Of a stretch of DNA of 64,000 nucleotides, positions 1 to 10,295 are shown piece after piece. The translations under genes and the position numbers were made by a program. Position 1 is the stretch's first letter, and every line of letters starts with the position of its first letter. The notes under the pieces are model-generated. The model worked only from the letters and a program-made list of their open reading frames with translations. It was not told the DNA's origin and ran no database searches. Source of the stretch: Rhizobium sp. Leaf371 (GTDB lineage: Bacteria > Pseudomonadota > Alphaproteobacteria > Rhizobiales > Rhizobiaceae); the NCBI RefSeq assembly GCF_001424045.1, contig NZ_LMQB01000001.1, positions 656,083-720,082 on the forward strand. The letters are read 5' to 3'.

Positions 1-2
1 AC

Positions 3-761
3 CTGTCCTATCTCGACAGCGAGACCGTCTATCTCCGCATCGACCACAATATCCCGCCGCTCTCCGACGTTCGCGTCCGCCGCGCGCTCAACATCGCCAT
101 CGATCGGCAGGCGTTCCTCGGCACCCTTGTTCCGGAAAGTGCGGTTCTCGCCACGGCCATCGTGCCGCCGACGACGCTCGGCTGGAACCCGGATGTCAAG
201 CAGTTCCCGTTCGATCCGGACGGCGCCAAGAAGCTTCTCGCCGAAGCCAAGGCTGACGGCGTGCCGGTCGAGACCCCGATCGAGATCATCGCCCGCTCGG
301 CAAACTTCCCGAACGTCACGGAAATCATGGAAGCCATCCAGGGTCAGCTTCAGGATGTCGGCTTCAAGATCAACCTGAAGTTCGTCGAGGTGGCCGAACA
401 CGAACAGTACTATTCCAAGCCTTTCAAGGAAGGCCGTGGACCGCAGATCGTCGCCGCGATGCACGACAATTCGAAGGGCGATCCGTCGTTCTCGATGTTC
501 TTCAAATACGCGACCGAGGGCACGCAGTCCGGCTTCTCGGACCCGAAGGTCGATGACCTGATCAAGCGCGCGTCCGCGGCCGTCGGCGACGAGCGTGCCA
601 AGCTCTGGTCCGAGGTGATCGCCTACTTGCATGACGATGTGGTGGCCGACGTGCTGCTCTTCCACATGGTCGGCTTTGCCCGGGTTTCCGAGCGTCTAGA
701 ATTCACGCCGACGATCGCCACGAACTCGACGCTCCAGCTGTCCGAGATCAAGATCAAATAA
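3..761 (+). CDS. ABC transporter substrate-binding protein, family 5 (3' part)
   Basis: This is the C-terminal part of a periplasmic solute-binding protein for an oligopeptide/opine-type ABC importer; its 5' end lies before the window. The frame is open from base 3 to a TAA stop at 759-761 (252 residues). The stretch with residues LSDVRVRRALNIAIDR near the start is the typical C-terminal-lobe motif of SBP family 5 (DppA/OppA). It is followed by two permeases, a fused ATPase and an aldolase on the same strand, so it heads a five-gene operon. The ligand cannot be read from sequence; the aldolase at the operon end suggests an amino-acid-derived or sugar-acid substrate rather than a simple dipeptide (inference). 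Confidence 0.85.
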   Translation: MSYLDSETVYLRIDHNIPPLSDVRVRRALNIAIDRQAFLGTLVPESAVLATAIVPPTTLGWNPDVKQFPFDPDGAKKLLAEAKADGVPVETPIEIIARSANFPNVTEIMEAIQGQLQDVGFKINLKFVEVAEHEQYYSKPFKEGRGPQIVAAMHDNSKGDPSFSMFFKYATEGTQSGFSDPKVDDLIKRASAAVGDERAKLWSEVIAYLHDDVVADVLLFHMVGFARVSERLEFTPTIATNSTLQLSEIKIK

Positions 762-769
762 GACACCGT

Positions 770-828
770 TGCGGGCGCTCCGGCGCCCGCAGCCGAGGTT
801 GCGGCGGCGGCGGGATGATCCCGCCGCC
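770..828 (+). repeat. Two strong stem-loops after the binding-protein gene
   Basis: Two hairpins lie in the 97-bp gap between the binding-protein stop and the first permease. The first has a perfect 9-bp stem (770-778 with 783-791), the second a 9-11-bp GC-only stem (806-814 with 820-828). Neither has a T-run. Such structures after binding-protein genes usually protect the upstream mRNA or partly stop transcription, so that binding protein exceeds permease; that role is inferred here. Confidence 0.6.
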
Positions 829-858
829 CTTGCCGCAGGACTTACTGGCGAGGATGCC

Positions 859-1773
859 ATGCTCAGCTTCATTCGAAAACGCGCCGTCGCCAGCCTGATC
901 TCCCTCGTCGGATTGATCGTGATGGTGTTCTTCCTGTCGCGCCTGACAGGCGATCCCGCGGCCCTCTTTCTCCCCGTCGAAGCATCCGCCGAGCTGAAGC
1001 AGCAATTCCGCGAGCTGCATGGCCTCAACGATCCCCTGCTGGTGCAGTTTGCCAACTATGTCGGCGATGTCGTCACCGGCGATTTCGGCGAATCGCTGCG
1101 CAAGGCGCGCCCCGCACTCGACGTTGTGCTCGAAGCCTTCGTCTGGACGCTGTGGCTGGCCACCATCACCATGACTCTCGTCACCGGCGCGGCCATCCTC
1201 GTCGGCTCGCTTGCCGCGTTCCGGGCGGGCGGTTTTTTCGACCGGTTCTCCTCGGTCGTCTCTCTCATCGGCGCGTCGGTGCCGGATTTCTGGCTGGCGA
1301 TCGTCGCCATCGTCGTCTTCTCGGTCAATCTCGCCTGGCTGCCGACGTCGGGCACCGGCTCGATCTGGCACTGGATCCTGCCGATCTGCGTGCTGTTCGT
1401 GCGCCCTTTCGGCATCATCGTGCAGATCGTGCGTGGCTCGATGATCGGCGCGCTGTCGTCCGCCTATGTCAAGACGGCGCGGGCCAAGGGCGTGAAGTCG
1501 GGCCCGATCATCTTCATCCACGCGCTGCGCAACGCCATGCTGCCGATCATCACGGTCATCGGCGATCAGGCGGCGAGCCTCTTGAACGGCGCGGTGATCG
1601 TCGAGACGATCTTCGGCTTTCCCGGGGTCGGCAAGCTGATGATCGACAGCATCCTGCAGCGGGACTTCAACGTCGTGCTCGCTGCGATCCTCGTGACCGC
1701 GCTCGCGATCTTCCTCATGAACCTGTTGATCGACCTCGCTTACGCGCTGCTCGATCCGCGCATCCGGCATTGA
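859..1773 (+). CDS. ABC transporter permease (DppB type)
   Basis: Inner-membrane permease of the peptide/opine ABC importer, 304 residues, the usual size for DppB/OppB. A first membrane segment lies at residues 10-30, followed by the periplasmic loop with the family pattern LRELHGLNDPLLVQF-like near residue 50, then five further hydrophobic segments. The EAA loop that docks the ATPase is visible as the stretch around VKTARAKGVKSGPIIFIHALRN. ATG at 859 was chosen because it begins just before the first membrane helix; an in-frame upstream extension would run through the intergenic hairpins. It lies 10 bp before the next permease. Confidence 0.9.
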   Translation: MLSFIRKRAVASLISLVGLIVMVFFLSRLTGDPAALFLPVEASAELKQQFRELHGLNDPLLVQFANYVGDVVTGDFGESLRKARPALDVVLEAFVWTLWLATITMTLVTGAAILVGSLAAFRAGGFFDRFSSVVSLIGASVPDFWLAIVAIVVFSVNLAWLPTSGTGSIWHWILPICVLFVRPFGIIVQIVRGSMIGALSSAYVKTARAKGVKSGPIIFIHALRNAMLPIITVIGDQAASLLNGAVIVETIFGFPGVGKLMIDSILQRDFNVVLAAILVTALAIFLMNLLIDLAYALLDPRIRH

Positions 1774-1783
1774 GGCGCAGACC

Positions 1784-2707
1784 ATGACACTCCAGACCAT
1801 CGACGCGCCGCTCCTGGAAGAGCCTTCCTTTCTCAAGCGCATGGGCCGCATGCTGTGGGCCGACAAGTTCGCGCTTTGCGCCGCCATCTTCCTCCTCGTC
1901 ATCCTGTTGCTGGCCATCATCGGTCCGCACTGGATGGGAGATCTCGCGACCAAGCAGAACCTGCGCGGCCGCAATGCCGCGCCGTTCGACTGGAGCCGCG
2001 GCTGGGTGTGGTGGATGGGCGCCGATGCGCTCGGCCGGCCGCTGCTCGCTCGCATCGTGGTGGCGACGCAGAATACGCTGATGGTGGCGGCCGGGGCGGT
2101 CGCCATCTCCTCGATCACCGGCACGCTGCTTGGTCTCATCGCCGGTTTCTCCTCGCCCCGCGTCAACCAGTTCATCATGCGGCTTGCCGATGTCATCATG
2201 TCGTTCCCGTCGCTGCTGATCGCGGTCATCGTGCTGTACGTCCTCGGCGCCTCGATCCTCAATCTCATGCTGGTCCTCGCCATCACCCGCATCCCCGTCT
2301 ACCTGCGCACCACGCGGGCGGAGGTTCTGGAAATCCGCGAGCGCATGTTCGTGCAGGCGGCACGGGTGATGGGCGCGTCCAGCAAGCGCATCCTGTTCCG
2401 CCATATCCTGCCCGTCGTGCTGCCGACGCTGACCACGCTGGCAACGCTCGACTTTGCCTATGTCATGCTGGCGGAGAGCGCCTTGTCCTTTCTCGGCATC
2501 GGCATCCAGCCGCCGGAGATCACCTGGGGCCTGATGATCGCGCAGGGTCGCCAGTATCTGCAGAACGCCTGGTGGCTGTCGTTCTGGCCGGGGCTTGCGA
2601 TTATCCTCACGACCATGTCGCTGAACCTTTTGTCCAACTGGATGCGGATCGCGCTCGATCCCGTGCAGCGCTGGCGCCTCGAAATGAAGGGTCGCAAGAA
2701 TGGCTGA
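1784..2707 (+). CDS. ABC transporter permease (DppC type)
   Basis: Second permease of the importer, 307 residues. It has the cytoplasmic N-terminal tail and first helix (about 32-52) typical of DppC, a periplasmic loop with the GRNAAPFDWSRGWVWWMGADALGRPLLARI-type signature of the family (positions about 60-95; only key residues given), and a C-terminal transport domain. The EAA motif is around ARVMGASSKRILFRHILP. The stop overlaps the start of the downstream ATPase by 8 bp, which indicates translational coupling. Substrate unknown. Confidence 0.9.
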   Translation: MTLQTIDAPLLEEPSFLKRMGRMLWADKFALCAAIFLLVILLLAIIGPHWMGDLATKQNLRGRNAAPFDWSRGWVWWMGADALGRPLLARIVVATQNTLMVAAGAVAISSITGTLLGLIAGFSSPRVNQFIMRLADVIMSFPSLLIAVIVLYVLGASILNLMLVLAITRIPVYLRTTRAEVLEIRERMFVQAARVMGASSKRILFRHILPVVLPTLTTLATLDFAYVMLAESALSFLGIGIQPPEITWGLMIAQGRQYLQNAWWLSFWPGLAIILTTMSLNLLSNWMRIALDPVQRWRLEMKGRKNG

Positions 2708-4316
2708 CCATCTCCTTGAAGTCCGCAACCTGTCCGTCGAATTCCACACCGCCCTCGGTGTGGTGAAGGCGGTCCGCGATATCTCGTATCATCTCGACCG
2801 TGGGGAAACGCTGGCCATTCTCGGCGAGAGCGGCTCGGGCAAGTCGGTGTCGTCCTCGGCGATCATGAACCTGATCGACATGCCGCCGGGCCGGATCAGC
2901 GGCGGGCAGATCCTGCTTGACGGCGTCGATCTCCTGACCATGCCGGCGCACGCTCGGCGCGAGGTCAATGGACGCCGCATCGCCATGATCTTCCAGGACC
3001 CGCTGAGCCACCTCAATCCGGTCTATACCGTGGGATGGCAGATCCGCGAGGCGCTGACGACGCATGGGACGGATGGCGCGACCGCCCAGGCCGAAGCCCT
3101 GCGATTGATGGGACGCGTCGGCATTCCCGATCCGGAGCATTCGCTCGGCAAATATCCGCACGAATTCTCCGGCGGTCAGCGCCAGCGCGTCATGATCGCC
3201 ATGGCGCTCGCGCTGCGGCCCGACCTGCTGATCGCCGACGAGCCGACGACGGCGCTGGACGTGACCGTGCAGGCGGAGGTGCTGGCTCTGCTCGAAGAAC
3301 TGCAGCAGGAAACCGGCATGGCCATTCTCATCATCACGCACGATCTCGGCGTCGTTGCCGAGGTGGCGGACCGCGTGGTCGTGATGGAGAAGGGCCAGCT
3401 TGTGGAAAGCGGCACGGTGCGCGAGGTCTATCGCAATCCGCAGCATCCCTATACCCGCAAGCTGATCGCCGCCGCCCCCGGCAAGGGCGAGATGCATGCG
3501 CCGCTGCCGCGCATCGAGCCTGTGCTGTCGGTGCGCGACGCGCGCAAGACCTATGGCGCCTTCGATGCGCTGAAAGGCGTCTCGTTCGACCTGATGCCGG
3601 GCGAAACGCTGGCCGTGGTCGGGGAGAGCGGATCGGGCAAATCGACGCTCGCACGCATCCTCCTGCGGCTCGACGAGCCGACCGGCGGCACGGCGCTCTG
3701 GAAGGGCAGGGACCTGTTCCAGATGGGGGCCGCCGAGCTCTACAAGCTGCGCCGCGATCTTCAGATGGTCTTTCAGGACCCGACGCAATCGCTGAACCCG
3801 CGCATGACGGTCTACCAGCTCGTCTCCGAGGCGTGGGTCATCCATCCGGATATCCTGCCGAAGGCAAAATGGCGTGCCCGGGTGGCGGAACTCCTGGTGC
3901 AGGTGGGTCTCGGGCCGGAGCATATGGGGCGCTATCCGCACCAGTTTTCCGGCGGGCAGCGGCAGCGTATCGCGATCGCCCGTGCGCTGGCGCTGGAGCC
4001 GAAGCTGATCATCTGCGACGAGGCGGTTTCCGCGCTCGACGTCTCGGTGCAGGCACAGGTCATCGCGCTGCTCGACAATCTGCGCAAGACCATGGGCATC
4101 GCCTTCATCTTCATCGCGCACGACCTGCCCGTCGTTCGCGACTTCGCCGACCATGTCATGGTGATGCAGAACGGCAAGGTGGTCGAGCTCGGCACCGTTC
4201 GCGAGGTGTTCGAGACCCCGCGCGAGGCCTATACGCAGTCTTTGCTGGCAGCCGGTCTCAACCCCGATCCGGATGTCCAGGCCGCCCATCGCGCCGCCCG
4301 CCTGCAGCGGGCCTGA
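2700..4316 (+). CDS. ABC transporter ATP-binding protein, fused DppD-DppF type
   Basis: Energy-coupling subunit of the importer, 538 residues, containing two complete nucleotide-binding domains in one chain. Domain 1: Walker A GESGSGKS at residues 42-49, signature SGGQR at 157-161, Walker B with DE at 180-181. Domain 2: Walker A from about 308 to 316, signature SGGQRQR, and Walker B ending [10 protein letters not shown], where most DppF proteins have DEPVSALD. Each domain is followed by the oligopeptide-transporter C-terminal extension with the [10 protein letters not shown] / YTQSLLAAG pattern. Fused DppD-DppF proteins are common in rhizobia. It overlaps the preceding permease gene by 8 bp. 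Confidence 0.92.
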   Translation: MADHLLEVRNLSVEFHTALGVVKAVRDISYHLDRGETLAILGESGSGKSVSSSAIMNLIDMPPGRISGGQILLDGVDLLTMPAHARREVNGRRIAMIFQDPLSHLNPVYTVGWQIREALTTHGTDGATAQAEALRLMGRVGIPDPEHSLGKYPHEFSGGQRQRVMIAMALALRPDLLIADEPTTALDVTVQAEVLALLEELQQETGMAILIITHDLGVVAEVADRVVVMEKGQLVESGTVREVYRNPQHPYTRKLIAAAPGKGEMHAPLPRIEPVLSVRDARKTYGAFDALKGVSFDLMPGETLAVVGESGSGKSTLARILLRLDEPTGGTALWKGRDLFQMGAAELYKLRRDLQMVFQDPTQSLNPRMTVYQLVSEAWVIHPDILPKAKWRARVAELLVQVGLGPEHMGRYPHQFSGGQRQRIAIARALALEPKLIICDEAVSALDVSVQAQVIALLDNLRKTMGIAFIFIAHDLPVVRDFADHVMVMQNGKVVELGTVREVFETPREAYTQSLLAAGLNPDPDVQAAHRAARLQRA

Positions 4317-4375
4317 GGCCTGGGGCCTCGGGTAGGAGGCCCTTGCGGCAACATTCGAGAATTCAGGAGAATATC

Positions 4376-5263
4376 ATGTCCAAGAAAGCTTTCGTCGCGC
4401 TCGTCACCTGTTTCAACGATGATGAAACGATCAACTATGCAGCGACGCGCGCGCAGGTCCGCCGGCAGGTTGCAGCCGGCAACAACATCATGTGCGCCGG
4501 CACCAATGGCGATTTTTCGGCGCTGACCTATGACGAGAAGGTGCGGCTGACGGAAGAGGTGGTGGACGAGGTCGACGGCAAGGTCGACGTCATCGTCAAT
4601 GCCGGCATGCCGGCGACCTTCGAGACGCTGAAGCTCGCCCGCGCCTTCGACCGGATCGGCGTCACCGGCATCGCCGTCATCACGCCCTTCTTCATCGCCT
4701 GCACGCAGGATGGCCTGATCCGCCATTTCTCGACGGTTGCGGACGCCGTGCAGACGCCGGTCTATCTCTACGACATTCCCGCCCGGACGCAGAACCATAT
4801 CGAGCCGGAGACGGCCCGGGCCCTGGCCGCGCATGGCAACATCGCCGGGATCAAGGATTCGGGCGGCGCCAAGGAGACGCTGGAGGCCTATCTCGCCGTC
4901 GGCAAGAGCTTGGAAGGCTTCGAGGTCTATTCCGGCCCGGACCATCTCGTGCTCTGGTCGTTGCAGAACGGTGCTGCGGGCTGCATTTCCGGCCTCGGAA
5001 ACGCCATGCCCGCGGTGCTCTCCGGCATTCTGGATGCCTTCAACGCCGGCGATATCGCCGAGGCGGAACGCCAGCAGACGATCTATACGGCCTTCCGCAC
5101 CGATCTCTACGCGCTGGGTTTCCCGCCGGCGCTGGTCAAGCGGGCGCTCTACCTCACCGATCCCTCGGTTGGCGCCAGCCGTCAGCCGGCCTTGCTTCCC
5201 GACCGCGAGCAGGACGAAAAGATCGCCGTCATCCTCAAGCGCTACGGCCTGATGGCCGCCTGA
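4376..5263 (+). CDS. Dihydrodipicolinate synthase / N-acetylneuraminate lyase family aldolase
   Basis: Class I (Schiff-base) aldolase or dehydratase of the DapA superfamily, 295 residues, a single TIM barrel. The catalytic lysine is K160 in GIKDSGG, and the conserved tyrosine is Y132 in LYDIP. The start ATG at 4376 follows AGGAGAATATC, a good ribosome-binding site. It is the last gene of the peptide-type ABC operon, 59 bp after the ATPase, so it probably acts on the imported compound or its breakdown product. It is not the housekeeping DapA by context. Family members act on oxo-acids such as keto-deoxy sugars, hydroxyproline derivatives or trans-o-hydroxybenzylidene pyruvate; which applies here is not determinable. 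Confidence 0.85.
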   Translation: MSKKAFVALVTCFNDDETINYAATRAQVRRQVAAGNNIMCAGTNGDFSALTYDEKVRLTEEVVDEVDGKVDVIVNAGMPATFETLKLARAFDRIGVTGIAVITPFFIACTQDGLIRHFSTVADAVQTPVYLYDIPARTQNHIEPETARALAAHGNIAGIKDSGGAKETLEAYLAVGKSLEGFEVYSGPDHLVLWSLQNGAAGCISGLGNAMPAVLSGILDAFNAGDIAEAERQQTIYTAFRTDLYALGFPPALVKRALYLTDPSVGASRQPALLPDREQDEKIAVILKRYGLMAA

Positions 5264-5282
5264 GGGGACCTCACAAGAAAAC

Positions 5283-5312
5283 CCATGGGCATCGGCAAAA
5301 AGATGCCCATGG
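5283..5312 (+). terminator. Hairpin after the importer operon
   Basis: A perfect 11-bp stem (5283-5293 with 5302-5312) around an A-rich 8-base loop, 19 bp after the aldolase stop. There is no clear T-run after it, so it may work as a processing or stabilising hairpin rather than a classical intrinsic terminator. Confidence 0.5.
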
Positions 5313-5397
5313 TCGCTGGACAAGCCGGGCGAAGGCCTTTATACGCCCGGTCACACCGCAGCGATGCAGTGCGGCACCGCAACATGCGGTGCGGGAT

Positions 5398-5470
<73 letters not shown>

Positions 5471-5473
5471 CCA

Positions 5474-5797
5474 AATCTTTCTAAGATCATCGTTTTCTCG
5501 TCTTCGACAGCGCCTCGGGCGCGGTCGGGCTGAGCGATGACCGACGTTTTTTCCGCCGCCTTGACCGCCTGACTGTTGCGATCTTTTCTCGCAAGACGAT
5601 CCCGCGCGACCGCATTTTCCATCCGTCGCAGGATCCTCTGCTTCTGACAGCCGTGCCCAGTCGGAGCGCAGATCTGTGTGGGAAAATCTTCTGTATTTAT
5701 TTTGTCGACAGAGATGCGCCGATTTGCTAGAGCCATTCCGGACAGCGGGCGAGCGGTGGCACATCGTTTCGGTTCGCGCTTTTCTTGGAGAGATGAG
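5474..5797. other. Gap between tRNA-Lys and the second aldolase gene
   Basis: 324 bases without a convincing gene. Short frames here are shadows with atypical composition. The stretch must carry the promoter of the downstream aldolase; AT-richer sequence around 5690-5710 is the likeliest place, but no convincing -35/-10 pair was found. Confidence 0.5.
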
Positions 5798-6733
<936 letters not shown>

Positions 6734-6753
6734 GACGACGATGGTCCGCCATG

Positions 6754-6795
6754 AAAGAGCCCATGCCGCGTTCTGCGGCATGGGCTCTTTGTTTT
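6754..6795 (+). terminator. Bidirectional intrinsic terminator
   Basis: A perfect 16-bp stem (6754-6769 with 6775-6790) with a 5-base loop, beginning AAAGAGCCC and followed by GTTTTT. It lies between two convergent genes and can serve both strands. Confidence 0.9.
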
Positions 6796-6814
6796 TCGAA
6801 CGGGGCGTTTCAGA

Positions 6815-7801
6815 CTACCATTTCTGATGGACGTGCGGCGCGATCAGGCTCGTGTAGATCTCGCGCGATGCTGCCATCACGTCGTCCGAAAGGGGGGCGA
6901 GATCCGCGGCGGCCGCATTGGCACGGGCCTGTTCGGCATTGCGGGCACCGGGAATGACGACGGTGACGGCATCGCTCATCAGGATCCAGCGGAGCGCGAA
7001 GGCGGCCATGGTCGCGCCCTGCGGCACCAGCTTGCGCACCTCTTCGACAGCCTGCAGGCCGACCTCGAAGGGAACGCCGGCAAAGGTTTCGCCGACGTCG
7101 AAAGCATCGCCGTTGCGGTTGAAGTTGCGGTGGTCGTCGCTGGCAAAATGCGTGTCCGCCGTGATCTTGCCGGACAGGAGGCCGCTTGCGAGCGGCACGC
7201 GGGCGATAACGGCGATGTTCTTGCGGCGGGCCTCCGCAAAGAACAGGTGGTCGGGGCGCTGGCGGAAGAGGTTGTAGATGATCTGGATGCTCACGACGCC
7301 CGGAAACGCGATCGCCTTCAAGGCCTCCTCGACCTTCTCCACCGAGACGCCATAGCCCCGGATCTTGCCTGCGGACTGCAGTTCGTCGAGGCCTTCGAAC
7401 ACGTCCGGACGATAGAGGACCTCGGTCGGCGGGCAGTGCAGCTGCACGAGGTCGAGCACGTCGACGCCGAGATTGGACAGGCTTCGGTCGATGAAGCTTT
7501 CCAGATTGGCCTTGGTGTAGCCGTCGGCCACATGCGGGTTCAGCCGGCGGCCGGCCTTGGTGGCCACCATCGGGCGCGTGTCCCCGCGGGTTTTCAGCAC
7601 GTCGGCGATGATCTTTTCCGAGCGGCCGTCGCCATAGACGTCGGCGGTGTCAATGAAGGTGATGCCGGCATCGAGCGCTGCGTTCAGCGCATCGCGTCCA
7701 TCGGCCTCGCTGACATCGCCCCAGGAGCCGCCGATCTGCCAGGCGCCGAAGCCGACATTGGACACGGTGAACGGCAGTCTGCCGAAGGAATGGTTTTTCA
7801 T
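6815..7801 (-). CDS. Aldo/keto reductase
   Basis: NAD(P)H-dependent oxidoreductase of the aldo/keto reductase family, 328 residues. Family marks: the N-terminal GFGAWQIGG, the catalytic Asp/Tyr pair in FIDTADVYGDGRSEKIIADVL, the catalytic lysine in MVATKAGRR, and the LVQLHCPP motif containing the catalytic His. The start ATG at 7801 has GGGAGATCACC in front of it. It lies downstream of the xylose-type ABC operon on the same strand but beyond a terminator, so it is probably transcribed alone. A role in pentose metabolism is possible by neighbourhood only. Confidence 0.88.
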   Translation of the reverse strand: MKNHSFGRLPFTVSNVGFGAWQIGGSWGDVSEADGRDALNAALDAGITFIDTADVYGDGRSEKIIADVLKTRGDTRPMVATKAGRRLNPHVADGYTKANLESFIDRSLSNLGVDVLDLVQLHCPPTEVLYRPDVFEGLDELQSAGKIRGYGVSVEKVEEALKAIAFPGVVSIQIIYNLFRQRPDHLFFAEARRKNIAVIARVPLASGLLSGKITADTHFASDDHRNFNRNGDAFDVGETFAGVPFEVGLQAVEEVRKLVPQGATMAAFALRWILMSDAVTVVIPGARNAEQARANAAAADLAPLSDDVMAASREIYTSLIAPHVHQKW

Positions 7802-7925
7802 GGTGATCTCCCTTGTCGAAGTCTCCTCGGCGACCCGGATGTCGGGCCTCAGAGCGCCTTCCGGTCGAAGGCTATGGCCGAAGGATAGGGCCATGGCAAG
7901 CAAAGCCATGCTCGCGGTGTTGGTT

Positions 7926-7962
7926 CCGAAAAACAAAGCCGGGCATTGCGGACATGCCCGGC
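7926..7962 (-). terminator. Intrinsic terminator of the xylose-type ABC operon
   Basis: A perfect 9-bp stem GCCGGGCAT / ATGCCCGGC (7938-7946 with 7954-7962), followed on the minus strand by TTTGTTTTT. It sits 24 bp after the ATPase stop. Confidence 0.85.
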
Positions 7963-7985
7963 TCGATGATGCGTGAGGAGGCGTC

Positions 7986-8828
7986 TCAGGCCGTCTGCAT
8001 GGCGCCGGGACCGGGGATGGCCTTCGGCGGAACCTTGCCGAGAATGATCATGCCGAGCACCTCGTCCTTGGTCACGTCCTCGGTGCGGGCGTGGCCGACG
8101 ACCTGGCCGTTCTTCATGACGGAGACCCGGTCGGCGAGATCGAAGACGTCGTGAATGTCGTGGCTGATCAGGAAGATGCCGATCCCCTCGCGTTTCAACT
8201 GGCGGATGAGGTCGCCCACCTGTGCGGTCTCCTGCGGCCCGAGGGCCGCCGTCGGCTCGTCCATGATGAGGATGCGGGCGTCGAACAGGATCGCGCGGGC
8301 GATCGCCACGGATTGCCGCTGCCCGCCCGAGAGCGCCTTCACCGGCTCCTTGAAGCGGCGGAAGTTCGGGTTCAGCCGTCCCATCACCTCGCGGGCTTTC
8401 GCCTCCATGGCGACGTCGTCCAGCGTGCCCCACGGTGTGCGCAGTTCGCGGCCGAGATAGAGGTTTGCGGCCGCATCGACATTGTCCGCGACGGCCAGCG
8501 TCTGGTAGATCGTCTCGATGCCGTATTTCTTGGCGTCGCGCGGGTTGGAAATGTCGGCAGGCTCGCCATTGATCAGGATGTCGCCGGCATCGCGCTTGTA
8601 GGCGCCGGAGAGGATCTTGATCAGCGTCGATTTTCCCGCCCCGTTATGACCGAGAAGCGCCACCACCTCGCCGGGGTAGAGATCGATCGAGGCATTGTCG
8701 ACGGCGTGGATGCCGCCGAACGAGATCGAGACATTCTTCATCTCGACCAGAGGCGTGCCGGATGGTGTCGTCGCGGCGCTGCCGCCGGCGGCGGTTGCCG
8801 GGATGCCTTGGGGTGTTGTTGTGGTCAT
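7986..8828 (-). CDS. xylG: Sugar ABC transporter ATP-binding protein (xylose/ribose type, single domain)
   Basis: ATPase of a CUT2-type sugar importer, 280 residues. Walker A is GHNGAGKS in [21 protein letters not shown]-type context, the signature is [14 protein letters not shown], and Walker B is [15 protein letters not shown]. It has only one nucleotide-binding domain, while E. coli XylG/RbsA carry two in about 500 residues; single-domain versions (FrcA-like) are known in rhizobia. The N-terminus has a low-complexity Thr/Ala/Gly segment of about 30 residues before the fold. It follows the permease by 11 bp and ends the xylFHG operon. The gene name rests on the binding protein; another pentose or hexose is possible. 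Confidence 0.85.
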   Translation of the reverse strand: MTTTTPQGIPATAAGGSAATTPSGTPLVEMKNVSISFGGIHAVDNASIDLYPGEVVALLGHNGAGKSTLIKILSGAYKRDAGDILINGEPADISNPRDAKKYGIETIYQTLAVADNVDAAANLYLGRELRTPWGTLDDVAMEAKAREVMGRLNPNFRRFKEPVKALSGGQRQSVAIARAILFDARILIMDEPTAALGPQETAQVGDLIRQLKREGIGIFLISHDIHDVFDLADRVSVMKNGQVVGHARTEDVTKDEVLGMIILGKVPPKAIPGPGAMQTA

Positions 8829-8839
8829 GATCGGCCTCC

Positions 8840-10153
8840 TTACTTGGCGCGCGCGCGATAGACGGTGTCGAGCCAGACGGCGACGACCAGCACGAAGCCG
8901 ACGACGATGCGCTGGAGCGGGCTGTCGATGCCGAGAAGCACCATGCCCGACTGCAGGGACTGCATGACGAAGGCGCCCAGCATGGCGCCGGCAATGGTGC
9001 CGACGCCGCCGGCAAGCGATGTGCCGCCGATGACCGCTGCGGCGATCGTGTAGAGTTCGTCGAGTTCGCCCTGCGCATTGGTGGCGGCGTTGAGGCGGGC
9101 GGTGGAGATGGCGGCGGCGATGGCGCAGAGGATGCCCATCAGCGCGAAGATGCGCACCGTGACCCAGCGGGTCTTGATGCCTGCCAGTTCCGCCGCTTCC
9201 TGGTTTCCGCCGATGGCGAAGACATAGCGGCCGAAGCGCAGGCGGGTGGAAATGAAGGTCATCACGATGCCGACGGCAATGGCGATGAGGACGGGAACGG
9301 CGATGCCGTGCGCGATCTTCAGTCCGCCTTCCGGCACCGGAATGGCGTTGGCCTCGGCATAGCGCGTCGCGATGTTGATCGGCCAGTAATAGCTGTTGGC
9401 GACGAGGACCGCGCCGATGACGATGGCACAGGAGAGGGTGGCCAGCACGTATTCGGCCCAGACCGGGCGACGCGGGAAGCCGAAGCGCTTGCGCTGCTTG
9501 CGGGCGTTGAGGATGGCACCGACGATGGCAAGGCAGGCGATGAGCCCGACGACCCAGCTGGCGGTGGCGCCGATGGAGCCTTCCGTGCCGCCGCCCATGA
9601 GGCGGAAGGTGGCGTTCATCGGGGCGACCGTCTGGCCCGAGGTGACGAACCATGTGGCGCCGCGCCAGACCAGCAGGCCGCCCAGCGTCACGATGAAGGA
9701 GGGCACGCCGAGAAAGGCGATGATGACGCCGTGCAGCGCGCCGATGAGGCCGCCGACGACCACGCCGCAGGCAAGCGTGACGATCCAGATGAGAGAGCTG
9801 TCGAGCCCGAGATATTGCGGCAGGATCTGCGCCTGCATGACGCCCATGACCATCCCGCAGAAGCCGAGTACGGAGCCGACGGAGAGATCGATGTTGCGGG
9901 TGACGATGATCAGCACCATGCCGGTCGCCATGACAGCGACGGAGGAGGTCTGGACCGTGAGGTTCCAGAGGTTGCGCGGTGTCAGGAACAGGCCGCCCGT
10001 CAGCAGGTGAAAGCCGATCCAGATGATCAGCAGCGCGCCGATCATGCCGAGCAGGCGCGTGTCGATCTCGGTGGCGCGAAAGAAGCGACGCACCGGGTTC
10101 TCGGTCGCCGTCCGCGCAGTGTTGAAGGGTATCGTATTGGTGGTTTCGGCCAT
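8840..10153 (-). CDS. xylH: Sugar ABC transporter permease (XylH type)
   Basis: Inner-membrane permease of the CUT2 sugar family, 437 residues, the larger size typical of XylH rather than RbsC (about 320). Many hydrophobic segments are visible, and the family motif region GFCGMVMG / [13 protein letters not shown] is near residue 80-100. The insertion around residues 200-245 with basic [10 protein letters not shown] is characteristic of XylH-like permeases. The start ATG at 10153 is preceded by GACGAGG; a longer reading would run into the intergenic hairpin. It is separated from xylF by 142 bp carrying a strong stem-loop. Confidence 0.87.
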   Translation of the reverse strand: MAETTNTIPFNTARTATENPVRRFFRATEIDTRLLGMIGALLIIWIGFHLLTGGLFLTPRNLWNLTVQTSSVAVMATGMVLIIVTRNIDLSVGSVLGFCGMVMGVMQAQILPQYLGLDSSLIWIVTLACGVVVGGLIGALHGVIIAFLGVPSFIVTLGGLLVWRGATWFVTSGQTVAPMNATFRLMGGGTEGSIGATASWVVGLIACLAIVGAILNARKQRKRFGFPRRPVWAEYVLATLSCAIVIGAVLVANSYYWPINIATRYAEANAIPVPEGGLKIAHGIAVPVLIAIAVGIVMTFISTRLRFGRYVFAIGGNQEAAELAGIKTRWVTVRIFALMGILCAIAAAISTARLNAATNAQGELDELYTIAAAVIGGTSLAGGVGTIAGAMLGAFVMQSLQSGMVLLGIDSPLQRIVVGFVLVVAVWLDTVYRARAK

Positions 10154-10238
10154 GGCCTCGTCATTCTCCCTCATGAGCCGGGCAGGCATGTCGTCTGGCT
10201 GGCAGTGCCCTTCGCCATGCCCCCTGCCGTGCGCGATC

Positions 10239-10275
10239 GGGGCGGACGCGGCATGCTCGATGCCCCGTCCGCCCC
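10239..10275 (-). repeat. Stem-loop between xylF and xylH
   Basis: A 16-bp stem with one mismatch (10239-10254 with 10260-10275), GC-rich, located 20 bp after the xylF stop on the minus strand and without a T-run on that strand. Its placement between binding protein and permease fits a role in raising XylF level over the membrane subunits (inference). Confidence 0.65.
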
Positions 10276-10295
10276 GTTTCACGTCGATAGGCCTA

